Shown here: piece after piece, positions 1-8,132 of the stretch | How positions within the stretch are numbered: position 1 is the first letter of the stretch | Layout of the letters: each line of letters opens with the position of its first letter | NCBI GenBank assembly: GCA_029238785.1 | Contig: JAQWFN010000104.1 | Location: forward strand, 1 to 38,035 | Origin: Flavobacteriales bacterium | Lineage (GTDB): Bacteria > Bacteroidota > Bacteroidia > Flavobacteriales_D > Sanyastnellaceae | Direction: 5' to 3' | DNA: 38,035 nucleotides | Translations under genes and position numbers: made by a program | Notes under the pieces: model-generated | What the model was told of the DNA's origin: nothing | Database searches by the model: none | The model's input: the letters and a program-made list of their open reading frames with translations, nothing else

Positions 1-329
1 TCGCCACTCACCACCCAAACTTCACCTTTATACTCTAATCGTACTTGAGCAGCACCAGGAATATGGCCAGAAGGATGCATTGATAAATTTACGCCATTCA
101 AGTTAATTGTTTCGCCATAGTGAAGTCCTTGAACCTTAATATTGGACCCAAGGCGGTGCTTCATCACAGGAATGCTCAAGTGCTGTGCGAGGTAAGTTTT
201 CATACCTGGGCGAGCATGATCTGCATGAGCATGAGTAATCACTGCCTTTTGAACGGGTTTCCATGGATCGATGTAAACACCCGCTTGCGCGCAATAGAGT
301 CCGTCTGAAGTAAAATCAATAAGCGCCAT
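1..329 (-). CDS. Ligase-associated DNA exonuclease, partial (N-terminal part)
   Basis: The reverse strand reads from an ATG at 329 without a stop to the window edge, giving about 109 residues. The N-terminus has the metallo-beta-lactamase signature THAHADHARPG, matching the HxHxDH zinc-binding motif. A later stretch, MHPSGHIPGAAQVRLEY, resembles the SGHxxGSAQ segment of mRNA 3'-end processing (CPSF/YSH1-like) nucleases. This combination, with the short N-terminus starting MALIDFTSDGLYC, fits the bacterial ligase-associated DNA exonuclease family, which is usually encoded beside an ATP-dependent DNA ligase and a DEXH helicase. Those partners would lie to the left of this window and cannot be checked here. 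The gene is divergent from dnaK across a 184-bp intergenic region. The alternative is another beta-CASP-type hydrolase. Confidence 0.85.
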   Translation of the reverse strand, partial: MALIDFTSDGLYCAQAGVYIDPWKPVQKAVITHAHADHARPGMKTYLAQHLSIPVMKHRLGSNIKVQGLHYGETINLNGVNLSMHPSGHIPGAAQVRLEYKGEVWVVSG

Positions 330-360
330 GATCAATTAACCAATGAGCCCGCGTGGAGTT

Positions 361-427
361 CTGACAATTCGACAAAATGTCAGTAAAAATGTACAGAATA
401 ACTATGATTGTCAGTAATTCAATGTCA
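361..427. promoter_or_regulatory. TGTCA-rich inverted/direct repeats upstream of dnaK
   Basis: In the exonuclease-dnaK divergent spacer, CTGACA (361-366) and TGTCAG (378-383) form a 6-bp inverted repeat. GACAAAATGTC (371-381) forms a smaller nested one. TGTCA recurs at 409-413 and 423-427. No good TAnnTTTG element is visible in the 184-bp spacer. The repeats could be an operator or alternative sigma site for the chaperone gene, but that is inference. Confidence 0.35.
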
Positions 428-513
428 ATTTTACGTGAAAAGAAGCTAAGGCTGCAATGGCACATGAATTGACAACGAAGGGGAAATTAGAAATTCACGC
501 AAAAGCAATAATA

Positions 514-2421
514 ATGAGTAAGATAATCGGAATCGACCTCGGAACAACCAATTCTTGTGTATCAGTGATGGAGGGTAACGAGCCAGTTGTAATCACCAAC
601 AGCGAAGGCCGTCGTACCACACCGTCAATCGTAGCATTTGTTGATGGAGGCGAGCGCAAAGTGGGTGACCCGGCGAAACGTCAGGCCATCACCAACCCTG
701 AGAAAACCATTTTCTCTATCAAACGTTTCATGGGATCTACATTTAGTGAGACCCAGAAAGAAGCTGCAAGAGTACCTTACAAGGTGGTTAAAGGCGATAA
801 CGACACGCCACGTGTTCAGATCGATGACCGCATGTACTCACCACAAGAGATTTCAGCCATGATTCTTCAGAAAATGAAGAAAACAGCTGAAGACTACCTT
901 GGTCAGGACGTTACAGAAGCTGTTATTACAGTGCCTGCTTACTTCAATGATGCACAGCGTCAGGCGACCAAGGAAGCTGGAGAAATTGCAGGACTTAAAG
1001 TTAAGCGAATCATTAATGAGCCAACCGCTGCGGCCTTGGCTTATGGAATGGATAAAAAATCAATCGATCAAAAAATTGTTGTATTTGACTTAGGTGGTGG
1101 AACACATGATGTTTCTATCCTCGAGTTGGGAGACGGTGTTTTCGAAGTGCTTTCTACAGACGGAGACACGCACCTTGGAGGTGATGATTTTGACCAATTG
1201 ATTATTGAGTGGTTGGTTGATGAATTCAAAAGCGAAAACGGTGGACTGGATTTAAGTAGAGATCCAATGGCACTTCAGCGTTTGAAAGAAGCCGCTGAGA
1301 AAGCGAAGATTGAGCTTTCAAGCACCACTTCTACAGAAATCAACTTGCCTTACATCATGCCAGTTGACGGTATTCCTAAACACCTTGTGCGCTCATTGAG
1401 CCGTGCTAAATTTGAGCAATTGGCTGATGAATTGATCAAGCGTTCAATTGAGCCATGCGAAACAGCAATGAAAGCTGCAGGTTTATCTAAATCAGACATC
1501 GACGAAGTGATTTTGGTTGGTGGATCTACAAGAATTCCTGCTGTTCAAGATGCCGTTAAAGCGTACTTTGGTAAAGAGCCTTCAAAAGGGGTGAATCCAG
1601 ATGAGGTGGTTGCCATTGGTGCAGCGATTCAAGGAGGTGTATTAACAGGAGAAGTAAAAGATGTACTTCTTTTGGATGTTACTCCTCTGTCATTGGGTAT
1701 TGAAACAATGGGAGGTGTATTCACCAAGTTGATTGATGCGAATACCACTATTCCAACGAAGAAGTCTGAGACCTTCTCTACTGCTTCAGACAATCAGCCT
1801 TCTGTTGAAATCCACGTCCTTCAAGGAGAGCGTTCGATGGCTGCGGATAATCGATCAATTGGAAGATTCCACTTGGACTCCATTCCACCAGCTCCAAGAG
1901 GGGTTCCACAGATTGAGGTGATTTTTGATATTGATGCGAATGGTATTATTAACGTTACCGCAAAAGACAAAGCCACCAACAAGGAGCAGTCGATTCGTAT
2001 TGAAGCATCTTCTGGTTTGAGCGATGCGGAGATCGAAAAAATGAAGAAAGAAGCTGAAGCTAACGCTGAAAAAGACAAAGAAGCGAAGGCAGCAGTAGAC
2101 ACCATCAATCAGGCAGACAGTTTGATTTTCCAAACGGAGAAGAACTTGAAAGAGTTTGGTGAAAAACTTCCTGCAGATAAAAAGCAACCGATCGAAGAAG
2201 CTCTTGAAGCTTTGAAAAAATCGCACGAAGCGAAAGATTTGGAAGCCATCAAGGTAGATATGGAAAAGTTGAACACCGCATTCCAGGCTGCTAGCCAAGA
2301 AATGTACAACGCTCAACAAGGAGATGCTGCTGAAGGTGCTGCTCAAGAAGGTGCTGCCGGACAAACAGCTGATGAAGAAGTAACTGATGTTGACTTTGAA
2401 GAAGTAAAAGACGAGAAGTAA
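514..2421 (+). CDS. dnaK: Molecular chaperone DnaK (Hsp70)
   Basis: This is a full-length Hsp70 of 635 residues. It is an ATP-driven cytoplasmic chaperone that works with DnaJ and GrpE. The nucleotide-binding domain shows [14 protein letters not shown] at the N-terminus, the phosphate-2 loop as [10 protein letters not shown] (around residue 195), and the adenosine motif [14 protein letters not shown]. The substrate-binding domain begins after the linker [20 protein letters not shown] helical lid and a tail ending [14 protein letters not shown], close to the conserved EEVKD terminus, complete it. I chose the ATG at 514 because Hsp70 homology starts there ([10 protein letters not shown]). An upstream in-frame ATG at 457 would add 19 unrelated residues. 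His198 replaces the Phe of E. coli GGGTFDIS, which I recall as usual in Bacteroidota. dnaJ and grpE are not adjacent. A strong hairpin follows. Confidence 0.97.
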   Translation: MSKIIGIDLGTTNSCVSVMEGNEPVVITNSEGRRTTPSIVAFVDGGERKVGDPAKRQAITNPEKTIFSIKRFMGSTFSETQKEAARVPYKVVKGDNDTPRVQIDDRMYSPQEISAMILQKMKKTAEDYLGQDVTEAVITVPAYFNDAQRQATKEAGEIAGLKVKRIINEPTAAALAYGMDKKSIDQKIVVFDLGGGTHDVSILELGDGVFEVLSTDGDTHLGGDDFDQLIIEWLVDEFKSENGGLDLSRDPMALQRLKEAAEKAKIELSSTTSTEINLPYIMPVDGIPKHLVRSLSRAKFEQLADELIKRSIEPCETAMKAAGLSKSDIDEVILVGGSTRIPAVQDAVKAYFGKEPSKGVNPDEVVAIGAAIQGGVLTGEVKDVLLLDVTPLSLGIETMGGVFTKLIDANTTIPTKKSETFSTASDNQPSVEIHVLQGERSMAADNRSIGRFHLDSIPPAPRGVPQIEVIFDIDANGIINVTAKDKATNKEQSIRIEASSGLSDAEIEKMKKEAEANAEKDKEAKAAVDTINQADSLIFQTEKNLKEFGEKLPADKKQPIEEALEALKKSHEAKDLEAIKVDMEKLNTAFQAASQEMYNAQQGDAAEGAAQEGAAGQTADEEVTDVDFEEVKDEK

Positions 2422-2445
2422 TGCTCTCATTAATATGACTAGAAA

Positions 2446-2478
2446 AGCCGCTTTTCCAAATATGGAAAGCGGCTTTTT
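2446..2478 (+). terminator. Rho-independent terminator after dnaK
   Basis: The stem GCCGCTTT(T)CCA / TGGAAAGCGGC has a loop of about 4 nt, a single bulged T, and a following run of five T. It lies 24 nt after the dnaK stop. Confidence 0.85.
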
Positions 2479-2615
2479 GTTTCTTGTGAACTGAAATCCA
2501 GCGTATGATGTTCAATAATTTGTTTTGAGATGAAAAGATATGTGACCAATCTTGTTACTTTGCGTCTGAATAAACTAAAAACAACAGAGCTTAGCTCACT
2601 AACAAAACTCAAATC

Positions 2616-3026
2616 ATGTTAAAAGAATTCAAATCATTTATTTCGAAAGGTAATGTCCTCGATCTTGCAGTAGGGGTTATTTTAGCTACCTATTTTGGTG
2701 CTATCATCAAATCTTTGGTAGACAACATCTTAATGCCGCCCATTGGTGTTGCTCTAGGTGGGGTTGATTTTTCAAAGTTGGGTATGGAACTTCAACCTGC
2801 CGTAATGAACGCGGCCGGTGAAGTTGAAAAAGCAGCGGTAGTTATTGGCTATGGAGTTTTCATCAACACCATCATCACTTTCATCATTGTTGCATTTTGT
2901 ATTTTCCTTGTTGTGAAAGGTTATAACAACATGAAAAAGAAAGAAGAAGCGGCACCAGCTGCACCTCCTGCCCCTTCAAAAGAAGAAGTTTTGTTAGGAG
3001 AGATTCGCGATTTATTGAAGAAATAA
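2616..3026 (+). CDS. mscL: Large-conductance mechanosensitive channel MscL
   Basis: This 136-residue protein is a normal-length MscL, the inner-membrane channel that opens under high membrane tension during osmotic downshock. The N-terminal amphipathic helix and TM1 read FKSFISKGNVLDLAVGVIL, the family signature. It continues through NILMPPIGVALGGVDF into a short periplasmic loop. TM2 is at about residues 75-105 (GVFINTIITFIIVAFCIFLV), followed by a charged cytoplasmic helix with an Ala/Pro-rich linker and the C-terminal bundle helix EEVLLGEIRDLLKK. The gene is monocistronic, with a terminator on each side. A weak -7-like TTACTTTG at 2555-2562 lies about 54 nt before the ATG. Confidence 0.96.
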   Translation: MLKEFKSFISKGNVLDLAVGVILATYFGAIIKSLVDNILMPPIGVALGGVDFSKLGMELQPAVMNAAGEVEKAAVVIGYGVFINTIITFIIVAFCIFLVVKGYNNMKKKEEAAPAAPPAPSKEEVLLGEIRDLLKK

Positions 3027-3043
3027 TCAATCAAAGTATTTAT

Positions 3044-3075
3044 AAAAAAGGCGCTATCTCTAGCGCCTTTTTTTT
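3044..3075 (+). terminator. Rho-independent terminator after mscL
   Basis: The perfect stem AAAAAGGCGCTA / TAGCGCCTTTTT has a TCTC loop and a T-tract of about nine. It starts 18 nt after the mscL stop. Confidence 0.92.
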
Positions 3076-3192
3076 TGTTTCTGCGCGTCTATTTTAATGG
3101 TGACACAAAAAAACTCCACACCTTTAGTGATGTTCTTTGTTTTCCTTCTTCAATCTCAATGTTTTCGGGATAATTTTCTCAATGGCTAAACT

Positions 3193-3200
3193 TACCTTTG
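3193..3200 (+). promoter_or_regulatory. Bacteroidota -7 promoter element for the RND exporter
   Basis: TACCTTTG matches the TAnnTTTG consensus exactly and ends 19 nt before the GTG start at 3220. No clear TTG/TTTG -33 box is seen at the expected distance. The predicted 5' UTR is only about 12-15 nt. Confidence 0.55.
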
Positions 3201-3219
3201 CGAAGCTTGTTAATAGCAC

Positions 3220-5550
3220 GTGGATTTGAAGGAAAAAAAGTACAATCGTGGAGCGAAAATAGTGCTCACCGCCATTGCTGTTTTTACAGCATTCTGTTTT
3301 GTTCTCATAAGCGACCTTGGTTTCGACTATAATTTTGAGAACTTCTTCCCACAGAATGATCCCGATACCGAGTTTTTCAAATCGTTTCGCCATGAATTTG
3401 AAACCGACAACGACTTCATTATCGTTGGCTTGGTGAATGAAGAAGGCGTATTTAAATCAGATTTCCTTCAGCGTGTGGATCTCCTCACCGACTCCATAGC
3501 CAAACTTCCCAACGTACTTCAAGTTGTTGGTCCAACCAAGTTCAAAGACATCTTAATCGACCCCTTCTCTGGGCAGCCCTTTGAAATTGATTTATTGCGG
3601 ATGGATGACGAGGCTTTGCTTCAGCGAGATTCTGCAAAAATTTATGGACGCGGTGAAATGGTAGGAACTTTCTTTTCTGAAGATGGAAAAGCCTTGGCCA
3701 TTCAAATCAACCACAAGCAGTACTTGTCGAAACAAGCTTGCGACACCTTAAGCTTTGCCCTTCAAGACATCGTTTATCCGGCTGATTTTGATGAAAAACA
3801 CATCGTAGGACGGGCTTTAGGTCAGACCTATTATGTGTCCATGATGCAGCGAGAGCTCATCGTATTTGTTTCGCTTTCTATTGTCCTCATTGTACTTTTC
3901 CTCTTTATCGCCTTTCGTTCGTGGTGGGGAATATGGGTACCCATTACCGTGATTCTTCTTAGTGTGGTTTGGATTTTGGGAATTATGCAGCTCTTCGGAA
4001 AGGAAATTGACTTGATGTTGATGGTGCTGCCAACCATCATTTTTGTGGTGGGGATGAGTGATGTGGTGCATGTTTTGGCGAAATACTTTGAAGAACTCCG
4101 GGCTGGAAAAGCGAAGCTTGATGCCATAAAGGTGGCCTTTAAGGAAATTGGTCTCGCCACCTTCCTCACGAGTTTAACAACGTCTATAGGTTTTCTCACC
4201 CTTTTAACCTCCTCCATTCAGCCCATTTCCGACTTTGGCATTTACACTGCAATTGGTGTTTTTGTTGCCTACATTCTCGCTTATAGCCTATTACCTGCAG
4301 TTTTGATTTTGAGTAAGGTCCCCAGCTTTGACCCCAAGTCGAGCATTCAAGGGTTTTGGAACCGTATTTTACGCAACTTATTTTTATGGGTGATTAAGTT
4401 CCGAAAAGGCATCTTGCTTGGTTCGCTCGTAGTTCTGGTGCTCAGCGTTATTGGAATTTCTCGAGTTGAGGTGAATAATTATTTGTTGGAAGACCTCAAA
4501 GACAGCGACCCTTTAAAACAAGAGTTCTTGTTTTTTGAAAACGAATTTGCTGGTGCTCGTCCTTTTGAGATGGCCATTATGCTCAAAGAAGGCGTTGATC
4601 TTTTTGATCGTGATGTCTTGCTTGAGATTGACCTCATTGATCAGCACCTCATCGAAGAATATGAAGTTGGCGCATTGATCTCACCTGCGCGTATCATTAA
4701 ACTTGCCCATCGAACGAGCAAAGGAAAAGACAAGTACTTCACCATTCCTAAAACGCAAAAAGAGATTGACCGATTGGTAAAAATGATTGAGCGGCAGAAT
4801 CAAGGAGAGCTTTTGGCCTTGTTCGTCAATCAAGAAAAAGGAATTGCACGTATTAATGGAAAAACAGGCGATTTAGGAGCGAAGAAGTTTGCTGAGCTCA
4901 ACGCTAACTTAGCTGCTTTCACAGAAGAAACCTCTTTTTCAAAATACGCAGACTACCGCATTACCGGCACCGCCACCTTGATTGATAACAACAACAGTTA
5001 TTTGGCTACAGACATGACTTTGGGGCTATTTATTGCCTTTTTCATTGTCGCCATCGTGGTAGGTTTGATGTTCAAAAACCTTAAAATGGTACTCATTTGT
5101 TTGATCCCAAACATCTTCCCCCTTCTGCTCATTGGCGCACTTATGGGCTATACGGGCATCGATTTGAAAGTAAGCACCTCGATTATTTTTACCATCGCTT
5201 TTGGTATTGCCGTAGACGACACCATTCACTTCATGACCAAATTACGTTTGCAATTGAGCAAAGGCTACAGCATGTTGTATGCCTTAAAACGAACGTTTAT
5301 CTCAACCGGGAAGGCCATTATTGTTACTTCCATCATTCTTTGTGGTGGATTTCTCACCTTAATCATGAGCGACTTTCTGGGCACCTTTTATATTGGCCTT
5401 TTGATCAGCCTTACCCTTCTGTTTGCCGTACTGGCTGATTTGCTCTTACTACCAGTTCTACTCATCATTTTTTTCAAACCCGATTCCTTGAAGTCGGTTC
5501 AAAAAACACTTGCCCCAAGAACTGACGGTGTTTTGAGTCCGCAAGCATAG
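3220..5550 (+). CDS. RND superfamily exporter (MMPL/HAE3-type)
   Basis: This 776-residue polytopic inner-membrane protein has the duplicated architecture of RND/MMPL transporters: TM1, an extracytoplasmic domain of about 170 residues, a block of five or six TM segments, and then a repeat of the pattern. In the first block TM4 carries GMSDVVHVLAKYFEEL. In the second, the equivalent helix has FGIAVDDTIHFMTKLRLQL, with the paired acidic residues expected for proton coupling. The closest group appears to be the predicted RND exporters of COG1033, which move lipids or other hydrophobic compounds. The substrate cannot be told from sequence. Translation starts at a GTG, supported by a TAnnTTTG element just upstream and by the cytoplasmic, basic N-terminus before TM1. 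No periplasmic adaptor or TolC gene is adjacent, which suits an HAE3/MMPL-type protein. Confidence 0.88.
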   Translation: MDLKEKKYNRGAKIVLTAIAVFTAFCFVLISDLGFDYNFENFFPQNDPDTEFFKSFRHEFETDNDFIIVGLVNEEGVFKSDFLQRVDLLTDSIAKLPNVLQVVGPTKFKDILIDPFSGQPFEIDLLRMDDEALLQRDSAKIYGRGEMVGTFFSEDGKALAIQINHKQYLSKQACDTLSFALQDIVYPADFDEKHIVGRALGQTYYVSMMQRELIVFVSLSIVLIVLFLFIAFRSWWGIWVPITVILLSVVWILGIMQLFGKEIDLMLMVLPTIIFVVGMSDVVHVLAKYFEELRAGKAKLDAIKVAFKEIGLATFLTSLTTSIGFLTLLTSSIQPISDFGIYTAIGVFVAYILAYSLLPAVLILSKVPSFDPKSSIQGFWNRILRNLFLWVIKFRKGILLGSLVVLVLSVIGISRVEVNNYLLEDLKDSDPLKQEFLFFENEFAGARPFEMAIMLKEGVDLFDRDVLLEIDLIDQHLIEEYEVGALISPARIIKLAHRTSKGKDKYFTIPKTQKEIDRLVKMIERQNQGELLALFVNQEKGIARINGKTGDLGAKKFAELNANLAAFTEETSFSKYADYRITGTATLIDNNNSYLATDMTLGLFIAFFIVAIVVGLMFKNLKMVLICLIPNIFPLLLIGALMGYTGIDLKVSTSIIFTIAFGIAVDDTIHFMTKLRLQLSKGYSMLYALKRTFISTGKAIIVTSIILCGGFLTLIMSDFLGTFYIGLLISLTLLFAVLADLLLLPVLLIIFFKPDSLKSVQKTLAPRTDGVLSPQA

Positions 5551-5603
5551 GCCCTATCATATATTTCAAAGATTGCTTACTTTTCTGCCTTTAATCGAGT
5601 AGC

Positions 5604-6575
5604 ATGAGCAACAGAAGATCTTTTTTAAGCCAATTGGGCTTGAGCATAATAGGAATTGGTGCCGCAGGAGCTGGGCGCGTTTTACTTAAAACAAAAAACC
5701 AAGCGCCTTACAAAAAAGGATTAGTGCTTTCCACTTGGAGTCATGGTATTCCTGCCAACGCAGAAGCCATGCGCATCATCGAACAAGGTGGAACAGCTGT
5801 TGATGCTGCCGAAATGGGCGTTCGCGTTGTGGAGGCCGATCCTGAGGGACAAAGTGTTGGAATTGGAGGTTTACCCGATAGAGACGGTAAAGTAACGCTG
5901 GACGCTTGCATTATGGACAGCAATGGCAATGCTGGGAGCGTTTGTTTTCTACAAGACATTCTTCATCCTGTTTCCGTGGCGAGAAAGGTCATGGATGAAA
6001 CACCTCATGTGATGCTTTCTGGTGAAGGAGCCAAGCGCTTTGCTTTAGATCAAGGTTTTGAATTAACTGACTTGCTCACTGAGAGAAGTAAAAAGGCTTG
6101 GGAAGATTGGCTGAAAGAAGCCCAATACAAACCCATCATCAATATTGAGAATCACGACACCATAGGTTTGCTGACATTAGACAAAGCCGGGAACATTGCA
6201 GGGGCTTGCACTACAAGTGGTTTAGCATTTAAAATGCACGGGAGAGTTGGCGATAGTCCGGTTATTGGAGCAGGCTTGTTTGTTGACAATGAAATTGGGG
6301 GTGCAACCGCCACCGGAATGGGAGAAGCCGTATTGAAAACCCTAGGCTCTTTTCTAATTGTAGAGTTAATGCGACAAGGCTATTCTCCCCAAGAGGCTTG
6401 CGAAGAGGGTGTGAGAAGAATTGTTGCTCAAGGGAACTACAAGGACATTCAAATTGGTTACCTGGCAATGAATAAGCAAGGAGAAGTTGGTGCTTACGCT
6501 TTACATCCAGGCTTTAACTATGCTGAGGCAAGACCTGGAATGAATCGAATGGTTGATTCACCATCATTTTTGTAG
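5604..6575 (+). CDS. Glycosylasparaginase (N4-(beta-N-acetylglucosaminyl)-L-asparaginase), Tat-exported
   Basis: This 323-residue Ntn-hydrolase closely resembles lysosomal aspartylglucosaminidase, which cleaves the GlcNAc-Asn bond of N-glycoproteins and self-cleaves into alpha and beta chains. The nucleophile motif HDTIG places the catalytic Thr at residue 186, the predicted new N-terminus of the beta chain. It is followed by FKMHGRVGDSPVIGAG and GGATATGMGE, which bind substrate. Upstream, GGLPDRDGKVTLDACIMD matches the conserved alpha-chain segment. The N-terminus, SNRRSFLSQLGLSIIGIG, is a good twin-arginine signal (RRxFL then a hydrophobic stretch), so the enzyme should be periplasmic. It is 53 nt downstream of the exporter and may be co-transcribed with it. 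Its 3' end overlaps the convergent receiver-like gene by 12 bp. A general isoaspartyl peptidase is less likely given the HGRVGDSP match. Confidence 0.9.
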   Translation: MSNRRSFLSQLGLSIIGIGAAGAGRVLLKTKNQAPYKKGLVLSTWSHGIPANAEAMRIIEQGGTAVDAAEMGVRVVEADPEGQSVGIGGLPDRDGKVTLDACIMDSNGNAGSVCFLQDILHPVSVARKVMDETPHVMLSGEGAKRFALDQGFELTDLLTERSKKAWEDWLKEAQYKPIINIENHDTIGLLTLDKAGNIAGACTTSGLAFKMHGRVGDSPVIGAGLFVDNEIGGATATGMGEAVLKTLGSFLIVELMRQGYSPQEACEEGVRRIVAQGNYKDIQIGYLAMNKQGEVGAYALHPGFNYAEARPGMNRMVDSPSFL

Positions 6576-6881
6576 TAAGGCCGCTTGAACTTCTGCCAGT
6601 ATCGTTGCTGGTCCACCGAAGTGTTCAATCATTTTGGTACTTGGACTGTACTCCTCGATGAACTCTGCAAAGTCTCTTTTGGAATTTGGCTCAACAGAAC
6701 CGCCAAGGAAAAGTACGTCGATGGTTTTCGATTTCAAAGTGTCGAATACATCACTATCGCTCATTGCCGCAAGCACTTCAAAACCTTTAGGTGCGAGGAT
6801 TTTTCTAACGTTATCAATGATATAATCTCTTCTCCCTACTACCAGTACGTGGTAATTTTTTACTTCTTCAACGGTGTCCAT
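6564..6881 (-). CDS. Degenerate response-regulator receiver-like protein
   Basis: This small protein of 105 residues begins at ATG 6881; a TTG three codons earlier is possible. The pattern HVLVVGRRDYIIDNVRKIL ... IDVLFLGGSVEP ... STKMIEHFGGP has the beta1-alpha1, beta3 and beta4 spacing of a CheY-like receiver. However, the phosphoacceptor Asp expected after IDVLFL is Gly, and the acidic pair after beta1 is replaced by GRRD. It therefore cannot use the usual aspartyl phosphorylation and would be a pseudo-receiver, perhaps a protein-binding regulator. There is no output domain. The gene is convergent with and overlaps the glycosylasparaginase 3' end by 12 bp. The fold assignment rests on pattern only. 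Confidence 0.65.
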   Translation of the reverse strand: MDTVEEVKNYHVLVVGRRDYIIDNVRKILAPKGFEVLAAMSDSDVFDTLKSKTIDVLFLGGSVEPNSKRDFAEFIEEYSPSTKMIEHFGGPATILAEVQAALLQK

Positions 6882-6947
6882 TTCCTTCAAAATTAAGCGA
6901 GGATAAATTTAGGTTCTTTTTTAAGTGCACATTAAAAGCGAGGTAAA

Positions 6948-6980
6948 TTGTTATTCACATTCGGCTATTTATTAGGTTTG
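6948..6980 (+). promoter_or_regulatory. Bacteroidota promoter (-33 TTG, -7 TAGGTTTG) for the prenyltransferase
   Basis: TTG at 6948-6950 and TAGGTTTG at 6973-6980 are separated by 22 nt. This is a good fit to the sigma-ABfr consensus in both sequence and spacing. The predicted start point falls at about 6983-6987, practically on the GTG start codon at 6985, which implies a leaderless or near-leaderless mRNA. Confidence 0.65.
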
Positions 6981-6984
6981 ATCT

Positions 6985-7959
6985 GTGAAAACTATCTTCG
7001 GCTTTATTCGACTTGTTCGCCCAGTAAATTTGCTCATCATTGCCTTTACGATGTACGCCATGCGCTGGGGAGTTTTGCTTACCATTGTGAAAACCGTTGA
7101 TGAAGGAGGTACCTTATTATGCCCTGAATGGAAATTTGCTCTAGCCACCTCAGTGATGGTTTTACTGGCTGCTGCAGGGAACATCATTAATGATTACTTT
7201 GATCTACGTGTAGACAGAATCAACAAGCCAGATCGTGTGGTTGTTGGTAAAACTGTAAAGCGCCGAGTTGCTATGGCTGCACATCATTTTTGCAATGCCT
7301 TAGCCACTTTAATTGGACTTTACCTTGCTTATACTTATGACAGTATTTTGATGGCCTTGCTTCCCATTTTCATGGGCGGAATGCTGTGGTTTTATTCTCT
7401 TCAATTCAAGAAGCAGGCTTGGATAGGAAACTTTGTGGTTGCATTAATGGTAGGTATTGTACCAATTTGGGCCGGTTTGTTTGAAATCAAAGACCAATAC
7501 CACTTGATGAGTGTAAGTGGGAAAAATGCAGCACTCTTTTTAAACAATGCCTGGTCTTGGATTAGTGCATATGCTTTGTTTGCTTTTTGGTTGACTTTGC
7601 TTCGCGAAGCATTAAAAGATTTGGAAGATCTGAAAGGCGACAAGAAAGTTGGTTTTAAAACCTTGCCTATTGTTTGGGGCATTCTTGGTGCGAAGCGTTA
7701 CCTGCACTTTCTGTTCTTCTTCTTTTTTGTGCTTTTAGCTTTTGGTTTGTTTCGATTCTATGGCAATTTACTGGATGCCAAACTTTCAACTGCATTTTGG
7801 TTTATGCTGTCTGTAGGAGTCATTATACCCGCCTTGTTTTCCTGGTATAAAGGTGCTAGCGCTGTTCACAAAGCTCATTACACTTCAGCATCCACAGCTT
7901 TAAAAATAGCAATGGCAGGTGGTATCTGCATTGGCGTATTGATGCCATTTTGGTGGTAA
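6985..7959 (+). CDS. UbiA-family prenyltransferase
   Basis: This 324-residue integral membrane enzyme has about eight or nine TM helices. Both Asp-rich motifs that bind Mg-prenyl diphosphate are present: NDYFDLRVDRINKPDR (from about residue 68) and DLEDLKGDKKVGFKTLP (from about residue 211). Homologues in flavobacteria are usually annotated as geranylgeranylglycerol-phosphate geranylgeranyltransferase-like or as menaquinone/heme-type prenyltransferases. The acceptor cannot be decided here, so no symbol is given. The start is GTG. The N-terminus MKTIFGFIRLVRPVNLLIIA aligns with the normal start of the family, leaving no room for an in-frame ATG, and the promoter ends only 4 nt before it. No quinone or isoprenoid gene is adjacent. 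Confidence 0.9.
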   Translation: MKTIFGFIRLVRPVNLLIIAFTMYAMRWGVLLTIVKTVDEGGTLLCPEWKFALATSVMVLLAAAGNIINDYFDLRVDRINKPDRVVVGKTVKRRVAMAAHHFCNALATLIGLYLAYTYDSILMALLPIFMGGMLWFYSLQFKKQAWIGNFVVALMVGIVPIWAGLFEIKDQYHLMSVSGKNAALFLNNAWSWISAYALFAFWLTLLREALKDLEDLKGDKKVGFKTLPIVWGILGAKRYLHFLFFFFFVLLAFGLFRFYGNLLDAKLSTAFWFMLSVGVIIPALFSWYKGASAVHKAHYTSASTALKIAMAGGICIGVLMPFWW

Positions 7960-8132
7960 GTAGTTTCGTCCCAGAACAAAAATGAATTGATCAATGAGCT
8001 GCTCCTTCTTCATCCCGAATAACGCTTTCTTCATGTAGCGAAATAAAAGATAACCCTGTGGTCATTATACCATAACTCACCTTTTAAGCCGCAGCAATCT
8101 TTGTTTTTCAGTTTTGCCTAAACCTAAGGCCT

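Noticed and set aside
120-308. Plus-strand ORF of 62 codons at the left edge
   Set aside because: It is antisense to the metallo-beta-lactamase-fold exonuclease, whose reverse-strand reading has clear motifs.
457-513. Upstream ATG giving a 19-residue N-terminal extension of DnaK
   Set aside because: Hsp70 homology starts at the ATG at 514, and the extension has no family counterpart.
1821-2515. Several minus-strand ORFs inside and after dnaK
   Set aside because: They lie antisense to a strongly conserved chaperone gene and have low-complexity translations with no domain pattern.
7900-8034. Minus-strand 44-codon ORF starting at 8034 in the spacer after the prenyltransferase gene
   Set aside because: It runs into the antisense of the prenyltransferase 3' end, is too short to judge, and has no recognisable motif or promoter.
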